Source: Aliarcobacter sp. (GTDB lineage: Bacteria > Campylobacterota > Campylobacteria > Campylobacterales > Arcobacteraceae). From it: 64,000 nt of DNA. The DNA is taken from the NCBI GenBank assembly GCA_028690445.1, contig JAQVBE010000003.1, forward strand, positions 74,909 to 138,908, in the 5' to 3' direction. The notes beneath the pieces were generated by a model. That model searched no databases. It was not told the origin of the DNA and saw only the letters and a program-made list of their open reading frames with translations. The translations under genes were made by a program, and so were the position numbers. Of the stretch, positions 7,130 through 15,234 are shown in pieces. Each line of letters starts with the position of its first letter. Position 1 is the first letter of the stretch.

Positions 7130-8032
7130 ATGAATATCCCACACATCCCTGTTTTGTATAAAGAAACATTAGAAACCTTCAAAGATATAAATGATGGATA
7201 TATAATAGATTGTACAACAGGATTTGCAGGTCATAGTAGTGGATTATTAACTTCTAATGAAAATGTAAAATTAATTTGTAATGATCAAGATGATGAAGCT
7301 TTAAAATTTAGTAAAGAAAGATTAGAACCATATACTCAAAGAGTTATTTTCAATAAAGGTAATTTTGAACATGTCATTGATACGTTTAAAAATTATGAAA
7401 TTAGAGGTATTCTTGCAGATATTGGAGTCTCTTCTTTGCAACTTGATAAATTAGATAGAGGGTTTGGTTTTGATAGTAATACTTTAGATATGAGAATGAA
7501 TCAAAACCAAAGCTTAGACGCAGCAACTGTTGTAAATACATATTCTTTAGCTGAACTTGAAAGGATTTTCAAAGATTGTGGAGAAGTTAGAGAATATAAA
7601 AAAGTTGCATCATTAATCTTAAATAATAGGCCTTTTACAAGTGCAAAAGAGATTTCAGAGCTTTTAGGCAGAAAAATGTCAAAAGGGAAAATTCATCCAG
7701 CAACTCTACCTTTTCAAGCAATTAGAATAGAAGTAAATGATGAACTTGGTGTTTTAGAACGACTTTTTAATTCTTTAGAAAATGCAAAATTTAAAAATTG
7801 TATAGTTGCAATCATTTCCTTTCATTCATTAGAAGATAGAATTGTAAAGAATTATTTTAAAAAATGGACAAAATCTTGTATTTGTCCTGATGGTGTTTTT
7901 AGATGCGAGTGTGGTAATAATCATGCTTTAGGGAAAATTATAACAAAAAAACCTATAATTCCAACTGCACTTGAAATTAAACAAAACCCAAGAAGTAGAA
8001 GCTCAAAATTAAGGATTTTTAAATTTGACTAA
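7130..8032 (+). CDS. rsmH: 16S rRNA (cytosine1402-N4)-methyltransferase RsmH
   Basis: RsmH (MraW) methylates N4 of C1402 in the 16S rRNA decoding centre using SAM. The 300-residue protein has the diagnostic N-terminus HIPVLYKET (residues 5-13), motif I IIDCTTGFAGHS (25-36), DIGVSSLQLD, DRGFGFD, the LPFQAIRIEVNDEL block and the FHSLEDRIVK block near the C-terminus. A cysteine cluster (CICPDGVFRCEC) lies near residue 245. It is followed, with an 8-base overlap, by a small FtsL-like gene, the classic order of the division and cell wall cluster. Confidence 0.97.
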   Translation: MNIPHIPVLYKETLETFKDINDGYIIDCTTGFAGHSSGLLTSNENVKLICNDQDDEALKFSKERLEPYTQRVIFNKGNFEHVIDTFKNYEIRGILADIGVSSLQLDKLDRGFGFDSNTLDMRMNQNQSLDAATVVNTYSLAELERIFKDCGEVREYKKVASLILNNRPFTSAKEISELLGRKMSKGKIHPATLPFQAIRIEVNDELGVLERLFNSLENAKFKNCIVAIISFHSLEDRIVKNYFKKWTKSCICPDGVFRCECGNNHALGKIITKKPIIPTALEIKQNPRSRSSKLRIFKFD

Positions 8033-8285
8033 GTTAAATGCTAGCAACTCATTGTTTATGGTTTTCGTACTATTGTTTATTGCGCTATTTTTATATTTTC
8101 CTAAAATATATTTAAGAAGTAATATTTATTATACAAGTAAAGATATAAACAGATTATATGCTCATTATATTTCACTACAAGAGGAAAATATTTTTTTATC
8201 ACAACAACTTGAAGATATGAAATTCAAAAATCAAATTATTGATTCTTTGTTATTTAATCCTTTGGAACAAAATAAACAAAAATAA
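8025..8285 (+). CDS. FtsL-like small bitopic cell-division protein
   Basis: An 86-residue protein with a short cytoplasmic N-terminus, one membrane helix at about residues 9-29 (LFMVFVLLFIALFLYF) and a coiled-coil-like periplasmic part (about 38-70). This is the plan of FtsL, the septal partner of FtsB and FtsQ. FtsL is poorly conserved, and position directly after rsmH is the main evidence. The start is TTG at 8025, overlapping the rsmH end by 8 bases, so translation is coupled. The rest of the usual division cluster (ftsI, mur genes) does not follow; a convergent lipoprotein gene does. Confidence 0.7.
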   Translation: MTKLNASNSLFMVFVLLFIALFLYFPKIYLRSNIYYTSKDINRLYAHYISLQEENIFLSQQLEDMKFKNQIIDSLLFNPLEQNKQK

Positions 8286-8297
8286 TGAAAATTTTAT

Positions 8298-9575
8298 TTA
8301 TAAAATAACTATTCCTTGAATTTTATTTAGTATATTTGTATCTTCATCAAAGTCTTTGATACCTTTTCCTGGTTCTAAAGTCGTAACCGTAGCTTTTCCT
8401 ATGATATGTCTGTATTTTCTGCCATTACTGTCTTTTAATCTTATGCTCCACATATTATGTAAAACCAAAGGTTCATTTTCTTTGATTCCAATATAAAGCA
8501 TAATATGACCTTTTAAATATACTAAAGTAGAAAAAGGAACACCATTATTTTTCATAAACTCTTTTTTCTCATTATTTGTTAAGTTTGACATATCAAGATA
8601 TTTTCCATTTGAAAGTTGTGCTTTTGAGTTTCTATGCAAAAATTTTCCAAAAGTTGCAAAATAATCTTGAGTAAAACTAGAACAATCTCTGTTATTTAAC
8701 AATCCACCCCAACCATAAGGTTCATCAATTAACTGTTTTACAATTTTAATTCTATTTTCAGAATTAAAAGTAAGTGGCATAGATCCAACTTCATCATTAT
8801 TTAGGTCAATATACGAAATATAGGCATTTTGATTATCATCTCTTTTTGCAATTATATATTTGTTATTTTTTTTAGGAAATATAGTAGCCACTTTTACATA
8901 TTCTCTAAATATTGGGTCATAAATTGGAAATTTTTCTTTTACAGAAACAAAATAATTTGAAGTTTTAAACTCTTGGATAAAATCATTATCAACAAAAGCA
9001 ATAGTTCCTATTTCAACCCAACCACCAACTGTACTTGATTCTATATAAGCCCAAGCTCTATCTTTTGATAAATGAGAAACTATTATAGGAGTATTGATTT
9101 TGAGTGAAGAGTTTTGATTGTAATCAAAGGGAAAACCTTCTCCTGGCTGAGTTGGGTCATAAAACATTGGTGAATTTGTAGGAAGGACTCTAATATTTAC
9201 ATTTTTTAAAGTTATTGCTTTTTTTGATAAAATATTATAATCATTAAAATTCGAATTTTCTATTTGTTTATCAAACCAAGAAGCTGTTGCTAATTGATGA
9301 TTTTCTAAATAAACTTTTTTATTTTTATAAGATTGTCCCCACATAGCTTCTAATTTTGGAAAAGAAACTTTTGTTGAATTCCAAGGTTTGAAATATTTAT
9401 TAAAAAAATCCTTCGAAACTTCCGTAGAATTAAAAGAGTTATCATTTGCTGTTGTTGCTAAAACTTCTATATCACTATTTTTTACTTGTGATAACACAGG
9501 TCCTTTTACAGAACAAGCACTAAATAATAAAGTTATAACTAAAATAAGTAATATTTGTTTGTATGATTTACTCAT
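8298..9575 (-). CDS. SH3/NlpC-P60 peptidoglycan endopeptidase lipoprotein
   Basis: This 425-residue lipoprotein has a signal peptide with lipobox LFSAC and Cys21 as lipidation site. A stabilising N-terminal domain (about 60-110) and two SH3-like domains (about 120-265) precede the NlpC/P60 cysteine peptidase. The catalytic Cys298 lies in NNRDCSSF, His357 in LKGHIML and His373 in VLHNMW, giving a Cys-His-His triad. Such enzymes cut gamma-D-Glu-diaminopimelate bonds in murein stem peptides. The SH3 arrangement follows the YkfC/NlpC class that acts on turnover peptides. It converges with the rsmH/FtsL-like pair and is probably a single-gene transcript. Confidence 0.9.
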   Translation of the reverse strand: MSKSYKQILLILVITLLFSACSVKGPVLSQVKNSDIEVLATTANDNSFNSTEVSKDFFNKYFKPWNSTKVSFPKLEAMWGQSYKNKKVYLENHQLATASWFDKQIENSNFNDYNILSKKAITLKNVNIRVLPTNSPMFYDPTQPGEGFPFDYNQNSSLKINTPIIVSHLSKDRAWAYIESSTVGGWVEIGTIAFVDNDFIQEFKTSNYFVSVKEKFPIYDPIFREYVKVATIFPKKNNKYIIAKRDDNQNAYISYIDLNNDEVGSMPLTFNSENRIKIVKQLIDEPYGWGGLLNNRDCSSFTQDYFATFGKFLHRNSKAQLSNGKYLDMSNLTNNEKKEFMKNNGVPFSTLVYLKGHIMLYIGIKENEPLVLHNMWSIRLKDSNGRKYRHIIGKATVTTLEPGKGIKDFDEDTNILNKIQGIVIL

Positions 9576-9715
9576 TTTTATCCTTTGTATAATATTAATT
9601 TTTTATTAATTGTACCATTTTATGGTTAAAAATCTTGACTTATAAGTATAAGAAACAAGTTCTTTTCTTTTAGTAATTTATTGTTATAGTAAAGAAAATT
9701 TCTTAGGAAAATAAT

Positions 9716-10114
9716 ATGTACAAACTCTCAATAAATAAAGATTTATTTGATAATATTTTATTAAAAAAGATTAGAATATTAGAAAAAGAAAATACAAATT
9801 ATTGGAAGAAAGAATTGCTTGAACCTATAATAATTGATGATAAATTAACATATAAAATTAAACAATTTGAGAAAGTAATTCTAACAAATGGACTAGGTAA
9901 AGATAAACCTCAAATAACTATTGAGTGCTTAAGAGTTGATTATTCACTAGAAAGTAACTGTTTTGAATTTCATCTAGGGAAAATACTAGAAAAGAAAAAT
10001 ACAACTATTAATGAAACTCAAAAAGATGTTTTAATTGAACAATTATTAAAAGAAAAAGAAGAGTTGGAAAATATTTTAATAGAGATTAGAAATAGTAAAA
10101 TCTTCAATAACTAG
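9716..10114 (+). CDS. Hypothetical protein, coiled-coil C-terminus
   Basis: I do not recognise this 132-residue protein. It has no signal peptide or membrane helix. The first 95 residues look like a compact alpha/beta domain with a motif-like KKIRILEKENTNYWKKELLEP stretch early on, and the last 30 residues are a Glu/Lys-rich helix likely to form a coiled coil. The small domain could be ASCH/PUA-like (nucleic acid binding), but I cannot support that with conserved residues. It starts at ATG 9716 after AGGAAAATA and stands alone between the divergent lipoprotein gene and a convergent cytochrome gene. Confidence 0.6.
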   Translation: MYKLSINKDLFDNILLKKIRILEKENTNYWKKELLEPIIIDDKLTYKIKQFEKVILTNGLGKDKPQITIECLRVDYSLESNCFEFHLGKILEKKNTTINETQKDVLIEQLLKEKEELENILIEIRNSKIFNN

Positions 10115-10132
10115 AAATTATTCTAGTTATTG
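10105..10132. terminator. Bidirectional hairpin between convergent genes
   Basis: A 12-bp perfect stem (10105-10116 with 10121-10132, four-base loop) overlaps the stop codon of the plus-strand gene and lies just past the stop of the minus-strand cytochrome gene. Flanking T tracts are weak on both sides. Confidence 0.6.
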
Positions 10133-10142
10133 AAATAATAGA

Positions 10143-10421
10143 TTATTTGATGATTGTATCAGCAATTTCATTCATAGTAGCTTCAGTCATATCTTTTACT
10201 TGACCTACCATTAAACCTTTTTGAGCTCCACCATAAGTTCCAGCTTGGTAACCTTTAAGTGCAGAAACTAAATCAGCTTTTGTTAAATCTTTAATGATTT
10301 TAGATTTTCCTAAAGCAGCTTTTTCTCCATTTGCACCATGACAAGCAGAACATTTAGCATAAGGGTTAGCAAAAGCAACACATGCAGTTAATAAAGACGC
10401 AGCAATAATAATTTTTTTCAT
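10143..10421 (-). CDS. Small periplasmic cytochrome c (class I, c553-like)
   Basis: A 92-residue protein with a signal peptide (residues 1-18) and one haem c site, CSACH, with Cys24, Cys27 and axial His28. The second axial ligand is probably Met71 in GLMVGQV. Size and motif spacing fit monohaem cytochrome c553-type electron carriers that shuttle between the bc1 complex and terminal reductases. It would be matured by the CcsBA system encoded at 32.3-35.1 kb. It is expressed alone, with an AAGGA ribosome site before the ATG. Confidence 0.93.
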   Translation of the reverse strand: MKKIIIAASLLTACVAFANPYAKCSACHGANGEKAALGKSKIIKDLTKADLVSALKGYQAGTYGGAQKGLMVGQVKDMTEATMNEIADTIIK

Positions 10422-10481
10422 AGATAATCCTTTTTTTTATTCGTATGATTATAATAGAATTTAGATTAAACTTTATTGATT

Positions 10482-12062
10482 TTAGTCAATATATTTCAAA
10501 ATAAATTCTTTTTTTAGTTCTTCTTTATTTATTCTATTTTTATCAGAAGAAACTAATGGTAAAGATTTTTTATAAATAATTTTTGAAGGGATCATATATG
10601 AAGCTAAATGATTTTTTAATTCAAATAAAATTTCGCTTGAATTTAACTCAGCTTTTGCACTATAAACCATTATGATTTCTTCTTCAATTTCTTCATTTTC
10701 AATTGAAAAAACAGCACATTTTTCTATTTGTTTAATTTCTCTTTCTACAACAGATTCGATTTCAAATGGATTTACTCTAAACCCTCTTGTTTTTATCATA
10801 TCATCATGTCTTGAAACAAAGTAAAAATATCCTTCTTCATCTTTATATACATAATCTCCAGTTTTTACAACTATTTCATCGCTTAGTTGTCCTTCAAGAT
10901 TGATTACATTTTTTAAGATATTTATAGATTTAAATCTTTGTTCAGTTGCTTTTGGAGCATTCCAAAAACCTTTATAAATATATCCACCTCTATGAATTAG
11001 CTCTCCCACAACTCTTGGAGCACATTCATTTCCGTCTTCATCAATTACATAAAGTTCCACATCAGGAATTGCTTTTCCAATAGATTCAGGTCTAATTTTT
11101 AACTGAGCTGGATCAAGATAAGTTGATCTAAATGCTTCTGTTAATCCGTGCATTGAGAAGAATTTTGCATTTTTAAAATACTTCTCAACATCAGCTATCA
11201 TTTTAGAAGTTACATTTCCACCTGATGATGTAATTATTCTTACATTTTTTAATAGTTCAGCATTTGGAAGTCTATGTATATCTTCATCAAACATATCAGT
11301 GATATTTATTGGCATTACAGGAAGCACTGTTACTTTATCATTTATAATATGATTGAAAAAATCATTTGGTAAAACAAATCTATGTAGTGCTAAAGTTGCT
11401 CTTTTATAAAGTGAACAGAAAATTTGATTTAATCCATAATCTAAATTGAAAAGTAAAAGTCCAGAAATAACGTCATCATTTTCTAATTTTAGATATTGAG
11501 ATACAACACGTGCTGAATCTATTAAATTTCTATGTGAAATTACAATTCCATTTGGTTTTCCAGAAAGTCCAAAAGAGTAAGTTATAACTGCATTATCATG
11601 CCCATTTACATCACAAGAATAAGGTTTATTATAATATTTATAAATCTCTTCAAAAGATGGTAATTCCTTATGGCTTGTTTCATAAGAAATTATATGTCCA
11701 TCAAATTTTATCTCTTCAATTGATTCTAGTTTAGTTTTATCAGTGATAATACATTTTATATCACAATCACTAATAATATATTCAACTTGTTCAGATTTTA
11801 GTAGTTTTGTAAGTGGAACCAACACATATTGTGTTGATAAAATTGCCAAAATAGCCACAACTTGGTCTATTCCTTTATTTGAATAAACACCAATTCGGCT
11901 ACCTTTTGGTAAATCAAGTTCACTTAAATAATAAGCGATTTGATTTACTTTAGTAAAAAGTTGATTGTATGTTAATTTTTCGTTTCCAAAAATTAACGCA
12001 ACTTTGTCTGGGTTTGAAGTATTTGCATCTTCTATTAATGTTCTAATGCAATTTATTGACAT
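10482..12062 (-). CDS. Adenylate-forming enzyme (AMP-binding, ANL superfamily) in the glutamate mutase operon
   Basis: This 526-residue cytosolic protein is an AMP-dependent synthetase/ligase. Visible core motifs are the phosphate loop at 162-172 (YSFGLSGKPNG), MHGLTEA at 304-310, TGD at 401-403, SRHDDMIKTRGFR at 417-429 and the C-terminal catalytic lysine Lys508 in SSDKNR. The phosphate loop departs from the family consensus: the Lys/Arg normally in GxPK is Asn171, and two upstream residues are Phe164 and Leu166 instead of small or hydroxyl residues. It starts 9 bases after the MutL-like gene in a four-gene operon. It may activate glutamate, 3-methylaspartate or a related acid, either to CoA or to a carrier, but no carrier protein is encoded nearby. 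Substrate unknown. Confidence 0.87.
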   Translation of the reverse strand: MSINCIRTLIEDANTSNPDKVALIFGNEKLTYNQLFTKVNQIAYYLSELDLPKGSRIGVYSNKGIDQVVAILAILSTQYVLVPLTKLLKSEQVEYIISDCDIKCIITDKTKLESIEEIKFDGHIISYETSHKELPSFEEIYKYYNKPYSCDVNGHDNAVITYSFGLSGKPNGIVISHRNLIDSARVVSQYLKLENDDVISGLLLFNLDYGLNQIFCSLYKRATLALHRFVLPNDFFNHIINDKVTVLPVMPINITDMFDEDIHRLPNAELLKNVRIITSSGGNVTSKMIADVEKYFKNAKFFSMHGLTEAFRSTYLDPAQLKIRPESIGKAIPDVELYVIDEDGNECAPRVVGELIHRGGYIYKGFWNAPKATEQRFKSINILKNVINLEGQLSDEIVVKTGDYVYKDEEGYFYFVSRHDDMIKTRGFRVNPFEIESVVEREIKQIEKCAVFSIENEEIEEEIIMVYSAKAELNSSEILFELKNHLASYMIPSKIIYKKSLPLVSSDKNRINKEELKKEFILKYID

Positions 12063-12071
12063 TTTATCCCC

Positions 12072-13256
12072 TTATTTTTGAGTTATACCAAGTGTCCAAA
12101 TATCGTAATTTGTATCCATGATGATTGATGGATGAATATCTGAAGTTAAAATCTTTTTATAGAAAAATGAGATAATGTCTTCAGATTCTTCAAAACTAAG
12201 TACCTTTGTAATCCCACCTGTTAATACAATTGATTTTAGTAAATTTAACTTTAATTTTATATATAAAGGATGAGCTTCACTAACTTTGTATAAAACTAAG
12301 AAAATTGCCAATTGCATTAATATTCTCAAGCTTTTTGGTGAATCTTCATTGAAAATATTTTCAGTAACTTTTAAATGAGCTAATAATTCATAAACAAATT
12401 CATTGTTTTTAGCTGCAAATATTAAAGATTCTTTTGATTTATAAACTCCAAGTTTTTTAAATACAAGTCTGTCATATTCATTATCTGTAACCATATTATC
12501 ACTTGATAAATCTTTTGAGTAGTGAATATCTGTAGTAGCTCCTCCAATATCTATTAAAATAAATGGATTAACAGCTGCAAATTTACTATCTATAAATGGT
12601 AAAGTCTTATTTACAATATATGGAGTAGAGTAAATTTGATTTGATGTTAAATCATATAGGTGTTTGATATCTTCTTTTCCTTCAATATCTGCTTGATATA
12701 GGTTTGTAAGATATTGTTTTAAAGGCTCTTCAACCACATGAAGTTTATTGTTTATGATGTTTTCAACAACAACTAAATTTTTGATATTTGATTTTAAATA
12801 GTCAATATCTTGATTTGTTCCTGCATAAACAATATTTGAATATTTTAGGTTTTCTAAGTATTTAAATAGTTTTTCATCAAAAACATTATTAACACTATCA
12901 ATTCCACCAACTAAAATAACAACATCAATCAAATCACTTGGAATTGAAGTTGTTTCAATATCTTGAAATAAAACTGTATTAATGATATTAATTCCAGAGT
13001 TATAAGCGATATTTGTTGCAAATTTTAGTGAAAAAGAGTTCGTAACACCAATAATTAAAGTTGTTAATCCACCATTTGCAGATGAACAAATAAATACTTC
13101 ATTTTTTTTAAATTTAGAGATAGTATCAGAGCATTTTGATAATAAATCATCATAAATATCTTTGTTAAAATCTCTAAAATGTTGCTCAACTTGGTTGTTA
13201 GCACAAACTTTGAAATATGTACTTCCAACATCTATTAATAATTTATTTTGGCTCAT
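12072..13256 (-). CDS. Glutamate mutase-associated MutL/GlmL protein
   Basis: This 394-residue protein belongs to the MutL (GlmL) family encoded with methylaspartate mutases, an actin-like/Hsp70-fold ATPase thought to act as chaperone or cofactor-reactivating factor. The ATPase phosphate-1 loop is LLIDVGSTYFK at residues 6-16, ILIDIGGATTD in the middle is the second phosphate motif, and VLTGG near residue 345 is the adenosine motif. It is unrelated to the DNA mismatch repair protein MutL. Its start overlaps the E-subunit stop by 4 bases (ATGA), so the two are translationally coupled. Confidence 0.9.
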   Translation of the reverse strand: MSQNKLLIDVGSTYFKVCANNQVEQHFRDFNKDIYDDLLSKCSDTISKFKKNEVFICSSANGGLTTLIIGVTNSFSLKFATNIAYNSGINIINTVLFQDIETTSIPSDLIDVVILVGGIDSVNNVFDEKLFKYLENLKYSNIVYAGTNQDIDYLKSNIKNLVVVENIINNKLHVVEEPLKQYLTNLYQADIEGKEDIKHLYDLTSNQIYSTPYIVNKTLPFIDSKFAAVNPFILIDIGGATTDIHYSKDLSSDNMVTDNEYDRLVFKKLGVYKSKESLIFAAKNNEFVYELLAHLKVTENIFNEDSPKSLRILMQLAIFLVLYKVSEAHPLYIKLKLNLLKSIVLTGGITKVLSFEESEDIISFFYKKILTSDIHPSIIMDTNYDIWTLGITQK

Positions 13257-14617
13257 TGCATAATTCCTATATCATGGATAATATCATTTACTATTGATGA
13301 AGCATCTTTGTTTAAGTCACATTGAGCTTTTTCATATTCAAAACATCTATCAGAAATTGGAAGATTTCCTCTTTTTATGATTCTAATATTTTTATTTTTA
13401 TCTCTTACAGTTACAACTTCATTATTGTTTATAATATGTGGAGAGTATGGAACATCAATAATTCCTGATTTTATAGAGTTAAATACTTTTCTCCATAAAG
13501 TGTCAGCTTTGTCATTAAATACAGCTTCCATAATTGACATAACTTCACTTGTTACAATCTCTTCTTCTTGCTCATCTGTAATATTTGGAATACCTTGTAA
13601 CATTTTTAATGTATATTGAGTATTTGCAACAGTTTTTGCATTTGATTCACGTGTAGGAATACCAAAAGCTTCATCTCTTGTTTTTGTGATGATTTTGTCA
13701 GCTCTAACCATTGAAGCAATTACAGTTGAAGTATTAATTAATGATTCAGAATAATCTTTATTTGAAGGGAAAGCACCCATCCATTGGTGATATACCAGAT
13801 TTATCATAGCATCACCACATCCAATTTGTTCAGCATAGTGTTTTGCCATTTTTCTTAAAACATTTGCAGTTACAATATCTTGAATCATAGAACCTGTTTG
13901 TGAAAATGAAACAGAGAATGATTTAACTCCCTCTTCAAGAGATAAAAGCATTTCACAAATTTGAATTACAATAGTAATACAAGGAGGAACTAAAGTTGCA
14001 GTTAATGGACCAAAAGATTCTCTATTAATTGGTTCATTTAGTTTTGAGTAGTTTGCACAAATTCTTTCAACATATTTCCAATACATAAATGCTTTATCTA
14101 ATGGGAAATTTTTTGAGTATGGTAAAAGGTAAGTAATTGGACCACCTTCAATTTCAAAAATACCAGAAGCTAATGCTGTTTCAATTAGAAGTCTAGCATC
14201 AGGAGTTCCGTGTCTTAATGAAATAGGTTTATCAAAATGAGTCATCATTTTTCTACTTGTTCTATAACCATGATTTACAAGTGGATAACCATTTAACATA
14301 TCAACTTCATTTTCTTCTGAAAGTTTTAACATTTTTGCACTTGTTGCGTAGTCATTTAATCTTGTATTTGAATCAATAGTACAAGGTAATACATCTACAT
14401 TTGCTTCAACGAAAAATTCATAAAGTGAAAACATTTTTTTATAAGTAGGAAATCCACCTCTTGGCTGAACTAACATCTTTTTTTTATTTTTAAAATGATG
14501 TGAGATAAAAAGATTTTTTGAAGCGCCTTTTATAAACTCTTCAATCTCTGCAAAATCAAAATTATCTGCGTATTTATTTTGAACAATTATGTTTCTTTCT
14601 TCTTGCAGTAAACTCAA
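13253..14617 (-). CDS. glmE: Methylaspartate (glutamate) mutase, epsilon subunit
   Basis: GlmE is the catalytic TIM-barrel subunit of adenosylcobalamin-dependent glutamate mutase, which interconverts L-glutamate and (2S,3S)-3-methylaspartate by a radical mechanism. All three arginines of the substrate 'arginine claw' seem present: Arg53 in QPRGG, Arg86 in DSNTRLNDY and Arg135 in LRHGTPDARLL, along with the catalytic Glu157 in EIEGGPITY. Length (454) is slightly shorter than clostridial GlmE. It overlaps both neighbours by 4 bases (ATGA), showing tight coupling with the sigma subunit and MutL-like genes. The retained active-site residues argue for a working mutase with glutamate or a close analogue. 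Confidence 0.93.
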   Translation of the reverse strand: MSLLQEERNIIVQNKYADNFDFAEIEEFIKGASKNLFISHHFKNKKKMLVQPRGGFPTYKKMFSLYEFFVEANVDVLPCTIDSNTRLNDYATSAKMLKLSEENEVDMLNGYPLVNHGYRTSRKMMTHFDKPISLRHGTPDARLLIETALASGIFEIEGGPITYLLPYSKNFPLDKAFMYWKYVERICANYSKLNEPINRESFGPLTATLVPPCITIVIQICEMLLSLEEGVKSFSVSFSQTGSMIQDIVTANVLRKMAKHYAEQIGCGDAMINLVYHQWMGAFPSNKDYSESLINTSTVIASMVRADKIITKTRDEAFGIPTRESNAKTVANTQYTLKMLQGIPNITDEQEEEIVTSEVMSIMEAVFNDKADTLWRKVFNSIKSGIIDVPYSPHIINNNEVVTVRDKNKNIRIIKRGNLPISDRCFEYEKAQCDLNKDASSIVNDIIHDIGIMQ

Positions 14618-15021
14618 TTTCTCTCCTTTAGATATTTTTCTAATTCGTCAAGTCCAGTATTTAAATCAACTTGGTGGAACACTAAATCAAAACCGTAGCC
14701 TTTAAATTTAGGAACAATAACACTTGCATCTCCCTCACCAACAGCTAAGTTTCCACCTAACATAAAGACAACATCTTTTAAATTCTTGTATTTTGATTTT
14801 AATATTGGTAAATCTCTACACCAACCCTCAGCTTCACCATTTAGTGAAGAGATAAGTAAAACATCAGCATTTGTTTCAATAACTGCATCAATAAACTCTT
14901 CAAGGTATGTGTTAACACCTAGATTAAATACCTCAAATCCTCTTGCTTGTAATGATATATCAATGAGTCGATTAGCAACCACATGTATATCATTACCAAC
15001 TACGCCTATAACTACTTTCAT
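14614..15021 (-). CDS. glmS: Methylaspartate (glutamate) mutase, sigma subunit (cobalamin-binding)
   Basis: This 135-residue flavodoxin-like protein is the B12-carrying subunit that docks on GlmE. The base-off cobalamin motif DxHxxG is present as Asp11-Ile-His13-Val-Val-Ala16; the usual glycine is alanine. The other B12 contacts fit: SSLNGEAEG near residue 58 and LGGNLAVG near residue 90. Length equals that of GlmS from clostridia (about 137). It is the first gene of the operon, with an ATG at 15019-15021, and is divergent from argG across 213 bases. That gap shows no cobalamin riboswitch. Confidence 0.93.
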   Translation of the reverse strand: MKVVIGVVGNDIHVVANRLIDISLQARGFEVFNLGVNTYLEEFIDAVIETNADVLLISSLNGEAEGWCRDLPILKSKYKNLKDVVFMLGGNLAVGEGDASVIVPKFKGYGFDLVFHQVDLNTGLDELEKYLKERN

Positions 15022-15234
15022 ATTTTCTACCTAATATTTTAATGTTTTTGCACATAAAGGCTGTAATAATCTTATCTAAATTTTAGTAAAACTAATTCTA
15101 TTATGTTCTTATTTTTATAGAAAAACCATATCTTTATAAGTAAGCAGATTTACTATTTAATAACTTAAATTTGTTTATAGTAAAAATTCGTTAAAATGAT
15201 ACCCTTAAAAATAATGTAACCATAGGATAAATTT

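Noticed and set aside
12072..13256. DNA mismatch repair MutL
   Set aside because: The protein has an actin-like ATPase plan (LLIDVGSTYFK, ILIDIGGATTD) and sits with glutamate mutase; it lacks the GHKL ATPase motifs of repair MutL.
15022..15234. Cobalamin riboswitch before the glutamate mutase operon
   Set aside because: The 213-base gap shared with argG shows no B12-box or core consensus and is too short to hold a full riboswitch and both promoters.
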